Shown piece by piece: positions 7,860-10,307 of a stretch of DNA of 10,307 nucleotides (positions within the stretch are counted from its first letter, which is position 1; each line of letters begins with the position of its first letter). The translations under genes and the position numbers were made by a program. The DNA lies in the NCBI GenBank assembly GCA_030038595.1, contig JASHSW010000145.1, positions 1 to 10,307 on the forward strand, in the 5' to 3' direction. The DNA is from Methylovirgula sp. GTDB taxonomy: Bacteria; Pseudomonadota; Alphaproteobacteria; Rhizobiales; Beijerinckiaceae. The notes under the pieces are model-generated. The model was not told where the DNA came from and ran no database searches. It saw only the letters and a list, made by a program, of their open reading frames with translations.

Positions 7860-7918
7860 GTTCCTGGCGCCGCCCAAAACTGGTGTCGACAGCGAATATA
7901 GGCGGCGCCTCCAGGAAC
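7860..7918. repeat. Long imperfect inverted repeat in the debranching enzyme / pyrE divergent gap
   Basis: The left arm GTTCCTGGCGCCGCC (7860-7874) is complementary to the right arm GGCGGCGCCTCCAGGAAC (7901-7918), apart from a 3-nt bulge. This gives 15 base pairs around a 26-nt loop. It lies about 113 nt upstream of the debranching-enzyme start and about 127 nt upstream of pyrE. There is no T-tract. It could be an operator, a leader structure, or one copy of a dispersed palindromic repeat; the window holds no second copy. Confidence 0.6.
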
Positions 7919-7945
7919 GATCGACACGGGCCGGATGTCGCACCA

Positions 7946-8006
7946 CCTTGTGCCTCGATCCTATGGGAAACCCTTCCTTCGGGCTTGACGCCCCTTGCGG
8001 CACAGG
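7946..8006 (+). other. Possible structured leader upstream of pyrE
   Basis: CCTTGTGCC (7946-7954) can pair with GGCACAGG (7999-8006) with one bulged T. Inside that, GGGC-TTGAC-GCCC (7981-7993) can form a small hairpin. The structure ends about 38 nt before the pyrE ATG. Pyrimidine genes are often controlled through their leaders, but I recognise no known riboswitch or PyrR-type element here. This is a weak call. Confidence 0.25.
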
Positions 8007-8044
8007 CGAGGGAATCGTGGCTTGCCTACCCTTGGCTGCCAATC

Positions 8045-8740
8045 ATGCCCGAAGCCGCGCCGGAAAAACAGCGCATCGCGCGCCAAACTGCCCGCATCCT
8101 GCTCGAGGCGGCGGCGATCTCGGTCAACGCCGAGACACCCTTTGTGTTCACCTCCGGCTGGGCAAGCCCGGTCTATACCGACATCCGCAAGATGATTTCG
8201 TTCCCGCGATTGCGCAGCACATTGATCGATCTCGCCGCCGAGACGATCGCGACCGAGATCGGCAAAGACAATCTCGACGTAATCGCCGGCGGCGAGACCG
8301 CCGGTATTCCGTTTGCCGCCTGGCTCGCCGATCGGCTCAATCTGCCGATGCAATATGTCCGCAAGAAACCCAAGGGTTTCGGTCGCCACTCGCAGATCGA
8401 AGGAGTAATTGTCGATAAGGGCCGCACTTTGCTGGTCGAAGACCTGGCGACGGACGGGCGCAGCAAAGTCAATTTCTGCGAGGCGTTGCGCGCCGCCGGA
8501 CAAACCTGCGAACACGCCTTTGTGTTCTTTTTCTACGACGTTTTCCCGCAGGCGCGCACGCTGATGGCGGAAATCGGCGTCTCCCTCCACTATCTCGTTA
8601 CGTGGTGGGACGTGCTCGAAGTCGTGCGTCAGGATGAATATTTCCCCGCCGCGACCCTCGCCGAGGTGGAGGAGTTCCTGCGCCGTCCGGCTGCCTGGTC
8701 GGCAGCGCACGGCGGGATCGGCAAATTCGACCCGGCTTGA
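8045..8740 (+). CDS. pyrE: Orotate phosphoribosyltransferase
   Basis: This cytosolic enzyme makes orotidine 5'-monophosphate from orotate and PRPP, the fifth step of de novo pyrimidine synthesis. The 231-residue protein shows 'FTSGWASPVYTDIRK' (35-49), 'VIAGGETAGIPFAAWLADR' (79-97), the mobile catalytic loop 'YVRKKPKGFGR' (104-114) with its lysines, and the PRPP-binding motif 'LLVEDLATDGRSK' (129-141) with the paired acidic residues E132 and D133. Length and motif order match the alphaproteobacterial PyrE branch that ends in '...WSxAHGG'. ATG 8045 gives the normal N-terminus. The frame stays open upstream to a GTG at 7883, but that stretch does not resemble PyrE and overlaps the inverted repeat. 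There is no clear Shine-Dalgarno sequence before ATG 8045, which is odd for a housekeeping gene. It is divergent from the debranching-enzyme gene. Confidence 0.97.
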   Translation: MPEAAPEKQRIARQTARILLEAAAISVNAETPFVFTSGWASPVYTDIRKMISFPRLRSTLIDLAAETIATEIGKDNLDVIAGGETAGIPFAAWLADRLNLPMQYVRKKPKGFGRHSQIEGVIVDKGRTLLVEDLATDGRSKVNFCEALRAAGQTCEHAFVFFFYDVFPQARTLMAEIGVSLHYLVTWWDVLEVVRQDEYFPAATLAEVEEFLRRPAAWSAAHGGIGKFDPA

Positions 8741-8772
8741 ATGTCGAAGATGGCGCAATTTGGCGCGGCTGT

Positions 8773-8788
8773 CGTCAAGGTCTTGACG
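8773..8788. promoter_or_regulatory. Near-perfect 16-bp palindrome after pyrE
   Basis: CGTCAAG-GT-CTTGACG has 7-bp perfect arms around a 2-nt centre, 32 nt after the pyrE stop and 52 nt before the next start. The loop is too short for a good RNA hairpin, so a dimeric transcription-factor site is more likely than a terminator. It includes a TTGACG that resembles an alphaproteobacterial -35, but I find no matching -10 at the right distance. Confidence 0.4.
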
Positions 8789-8840
8789 CAAAGCTGCGGT
8801 TGGATGCCGACGTTGCTCGACAAGACTCGTCCGAGGAGCC

Positions 8841-9374
8841 ATGCCCGCGCCGCCGAAAATGTTGCAGATTCGCGCATTCGGTAGTTGCGCACGCGGCGCA
8901 CTCGCGCTTGGCGCGGCGCTCGGCGTTCTTGCGATCTTGGCGTTCGGCATCCCCAAATCCACATTTTGGGACCGTCCGCCCGCGCCAAAACCGCAGGATT
9001 GGACTGGGCGTCTCGAGAGCCCGGCCGAGCACGTTGCGGCTGCATCCGCAGCCTTGACCTCGGCATCCTACACCACGGGTTTCGACAAAGCGGCCGTGGC
9101 GCCTCTTTCGCCGATCCGCGAGCCGCAGCAGTCGGCACGCGATCCGAACGCCTGCCCCAGCGATTTGAACTGCGCCTTTAGAACGGCGCAGGGCGCAGCC
9201 CAGCCGCGGTCGCCCGCTGTTGCCTCGCCGATGCTGCCGGTCGCCGCGCCCGCGCCGCCGACCAATCCGGGGCCTTTCGCGGCGCTTGCCTCGCGGTTGC
9301 CTGCGCCGCACCTGCTGCTGAAGCCGTTCATCTTCGTCGCCGATACGTTTACAGGCATCATCAAGAAGCTCTGA
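8841..9374 (+). CDS. Hypothetical membrane-anchored Pro/Ala-rich protein
   Basis: I do not recognise this 177-residue protein. It has a short basic N-terminus, a single hydrophobic segment at about 18-37 (ALALGAALGVLAILAFGI) that could be a membrane anchor or uncleaved signal, a long Ala/Pro/Ser-rich stretch (about 45-150), and a hydrophobic C-terminal segment 'HLLLKPFIFVADTFTGIIKKL' (157-177). A Cys pair, C105 and C111 (in ACPSDLNC), could form a disulfide if the region is periplasmic. ATG 8841 has GAGGAG only 2 nt upstream, a rather short spacing; ATG 8859 is an alternative. The antisense strand also has long open frames here, a common effect of high GC. The plus-strand frame is preferred because it has a Shine-Dalgarno sequence, a coherent topology and the same direction as its neighbours. 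It follows pyrE by 100 nt. Confidence 0.65.
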   Translation: MPAPPKMLQIRAFGSCARGALALGAALGVLAILAFGIPKSTFWDRPPAPKPQDWTGRLESPAEHVAAASAALTSASYTTGFDKAAVAPLSPIREPQQSARDPNACPSDLNCAFRTAQGAAQPRSPAVASPMLPVAAPAPPTNPGPFAALASRLPAPHLLLKPFIFVADTFTGIIKKL

Positions 9375-9462
9375 GCGGTAGGTCGAACACGGCGACCGCA
9401 CAGATCCGCTTGCCATACGCCGTCGGCGCCGCCCCGTCGTCGGTCCGCTGTTTGGCACAAGA

Positions 9463-9488
9463 GAAGGCTGCCGGCCGGCGTCGCCTTC
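9463..9488 (+). terminator. Weak terminator-like inverted repeat
   Basis: GAAGGC (9463-9468) pairs with GCCTTC (9483-9488) around a loop that itself holds the palindrome GCCGGCCGGC (9470-9479). A loosely T-rich GTTTGTT follows shortly after. It lies 89 nt past the stop of the hypothetical gene and before the DUF1003 gene. The rest of the 9375-9593 gap shows nothing recognisable. Confidence 0.3.
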
Positions 9489-9580
9489 ACACGTTTGTTG
9501 CGATTGCGCAGGATTGATTACGTTTTCGTGCGGCGTTCCGCGCCGTTGGATCGTTCATGGTTCGCCGAGACTTGGCGAAA

Positions 9581-9586
9581 GAGGAG
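9581..9586 (+). promoter_or_regulatory. Ribosome binding site of the DUF1003 gene
   Basis: GAGGAG, 7 nt before ATG 9594, decides for this start over the longer in-frame reading from 9495. Confidence 0.8.
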
Positions 9587-9593
9587 ATGTGCT

Positions 9594-10043
9594 ATGCGCC
9601 CCCACACGAATTGGCACGAGGCTCACGAAGACCAATTGACGTTCGGCGCGCGTCTCGCCGATGGGTTTGCGCAAGTCGTGGGAAGTTGGACGTTCATAGT
9701 CGTCCAGAGCGTCATTCTGGCGATTTGGGTAGTACTCAACCTAATTGCATTCGTGCAGCGTTGGGACCCCTATCCGTTCATCCTGCTCAATCTAGTGCTC
9801 TCGTTCCAGGCCGCCTATGCAAGCCCAATCATCATGATGAGCCAGAACCGGCAAGGCGAGCGTGACCGGCAACAGGCCCAGCACGACTACGAGACGAATC
9901 TCGCCGCCAAGGAGGAGATCGAGACCCTCATGAAACATCTCTCGGCCTTGGAGGCGCAAAAGATCGACAAGCTAATGGAATGGGTGCGACTGCTTAGCGA
10001 ACGCGCCGGAGCGCAATGCGTCCAGCCCGAAGCAGCGTCATAA
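9594..10043 (+). CDS. DUF1003 family inner-membrane protein
   Basis: The 149-residue protein has a soluble N-terminus with the 'LTFGARLADGFAQVVGSWTFI' pattern (15-35), two membrane helices at about 32-54 and 60-82, and the family hallmark 'PFILLNLVLSFQAAYASPII' followed by 'MMSQNRQGERDR' (81-92). A charged amphipathic or coiled-coil helix follows from about 93 to 136. This is a full-length DUF1003 (PF06210) protein. The family is widespread in proteobacteria and has no established biochemical role. The start at 9594 has a well-spaced GAGGAG, and the upstream in-frame extension from 9495 is Arg-rich and unlike the family. A strong hairpin begins 6 nt after the stop, so the transcript probably ends here. 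Confidence 0.94.
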   Translation: MRPHTNWHEAHEDQLTFGARLADGFAQVVGSWTFIVVQSVILAIWVVLNLIAFVQRWDPYPFILLNLVLSFQAAYASPIIMMSQNRQGERDRQQAQHDYETNLAAKEEIETLMKHLSALEAQKIDKLMEWVRLLSERAGAQCVQPEAAS

Positions 10044-10049
10044 GCCAAG

Positions 10050-10073
10050 CCGCCGCCGCATGTGCGGTGGCGG
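10050..10073. terminator. GC-rich hairpin between convergent genes
   Basis: CCGCCGCCGC, loop ATGT, GCGGTGGCGG forms a 10-bp stem (one G-T wobble) beginning 6 nt after the DUF1003 stop. There is no T-tract on either strand, so it is not a textbook intrinsic terminator. Its position between convergent genes suggests it protects or ends transcripts from both sides. Confidence 0.55.
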
Positions 10074-10103
10074 ATCGCTCGTGGATCGTCCCTGGCGCCC
10101 GGG

Positions 10104-10307
10104 TCAGTTCGCCGACTGCTCGGCTTCTTGCGGCACAGGCGGCTGCGCGAACGGATGCGGGTGATCCAACAAATAATTGAGAAGCCACACGCATGCTCTG
10201 TGCAGGAAGCTCGGACGGAAGTGGCCGGCGAACTCCCGATTGATTTCCACCGCGCGCCAATAGTCTTGCTTCCATTGGCGGAAGGCCATCAGCAGTTCCT
10301 GGCTTTG
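10104..10307 (-). CDS. C-terminal end of an unrecognised protein (cut by right edge)
   Basis: The minus strand is open from the right edge to a stop at 10104, giving the last 67 residues of a protein. The visible part is rich in aromatic and charged residues. It begins QSQELLMAFRQWKQDYWRAVEI and passes through a predicted amphipathic segment, 'HRACVWLLNYLLDHPHP', to a Pro/Glu-rich tail ending EAEQSAN. There is an internal ATG at 10289, but no Shine-Dalgarno sequence precedes it, and the frame continues upstream, so I read this as the end of a longer gene. I cannot assign a family. It converges on the DUF1003 gene with the hairpin between them. Confidence 0.5.
   Translation of the reverse strand, partial: QSQELLMAFRQWKQDYWRAVEINREFAGHFRPSFLHRACVWLLNYLLDHPHPFAQPPVPQEAEQSAN

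Noticed and set aside
7883..8044. In-frame GTG-initiated extension of pyrE
   Set aside because: It overlaps the inverted repeat and does not resemble PyrE N-termini. ATG 8045 begins the normal protein.
7961..8962. 333-residue minus-strand open frame
   Set aside because: It is antisense to pyrE, whose motifs are unambiguous, and has no recognisable domain.
8775..9490. Minus-strand open frames opposite the hypothetical gene
   Set aside because: They lack a ribosome binding site and a coherent topology. The plus-strand frame has an anchor helix, a Shine-Dalgarno sequence and matching gene direction.
1..10307. Mobile elements, CRISPR, tRNA, toxin-antitoxin or defence genes, and EcfG (GGAAC-N16/17-CGTT) promoters
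   Set aside because: I looked for these on both strands and found no supporting pattern.

Overview
This is a chromosomal window from a GC-rich alphaproteobacterium. The PyrE sequence pattern, the PRC-barrel and DUF1003 proteins, and the AviGT4-like glycosyltransferase beside a GDE_N_bis-type debranching enzyme all suggest Hyphomicrobiales (Beijerinckiaceae, Methylocystaceae or Bradyrhizobiaceae relatives). The exact genus cannot be fixed by reading alone. I see no insertion sequence, integrase, tRNA, rRNA or CRISPR array, and codon use looks even throughout, so this looks like ordinary core or semi-core chromosome rather than an island.

Layout, left to right. (1) The minus-strand N-terminal part of a sterol-desaturase/fatty-acid-hydroxylase family membrane protein runs off the left edge (1-264). 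(2) Divergent from it is a plus-strand pair: an exported PRC-barrel protein (448-1005) and, 11 nt later, an MFS transporter (1017-2321). (3) The MFS gene converges, with 6 nt between stops, on a minus-strand GT4 glycosyltransferase (2328-3383). (4) A 364-nt divergent gap containing hairpins separates the glycosyltransferase from a plus-strand ABC exporter half-transporter (3748-5550). (5) The ABC gene converges, with 4 nt between stops, on a large minus-strand amylo-alpha-1,6-glucosidase-type glycoside hydrolase (5555-7747). (6) A 297-nt divergent gap with inverted repeats leads to pyrE (8045-8740). (7) After pyrE come an unrecognised membrane-anchored protein (8841-9374) and a DUF1003 membrane protein (9594-10043). 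A hairpin follows, and then the C-terminal end of an unrecognised minus-strand gene that enters from the right edge (10104-10307).

How the genes may work together. The clearest functional theme is carbohydrate: a GT4 glycosyltransferase, an ABC exporter and an alpha-glucan-type hydrolase sit side by side but on alternating strands. They may handle a storage or surface glucan, but this is inference from proximity. PyrE is a housekeeping pyrimidine-synthesis enzyme. The PRC-barrel, DUF1003 and Pro/Ala-rich membrane-anchored proteins look like envelope proteins of unknown role. I did not find a convincing new multi-gene system. The points most worth a second look are the alternating-strand glycan cluster with near-touching convergent genes, the inverted repeats in the two divergent gaps and after pyrE, and the two unrecognised proteins.
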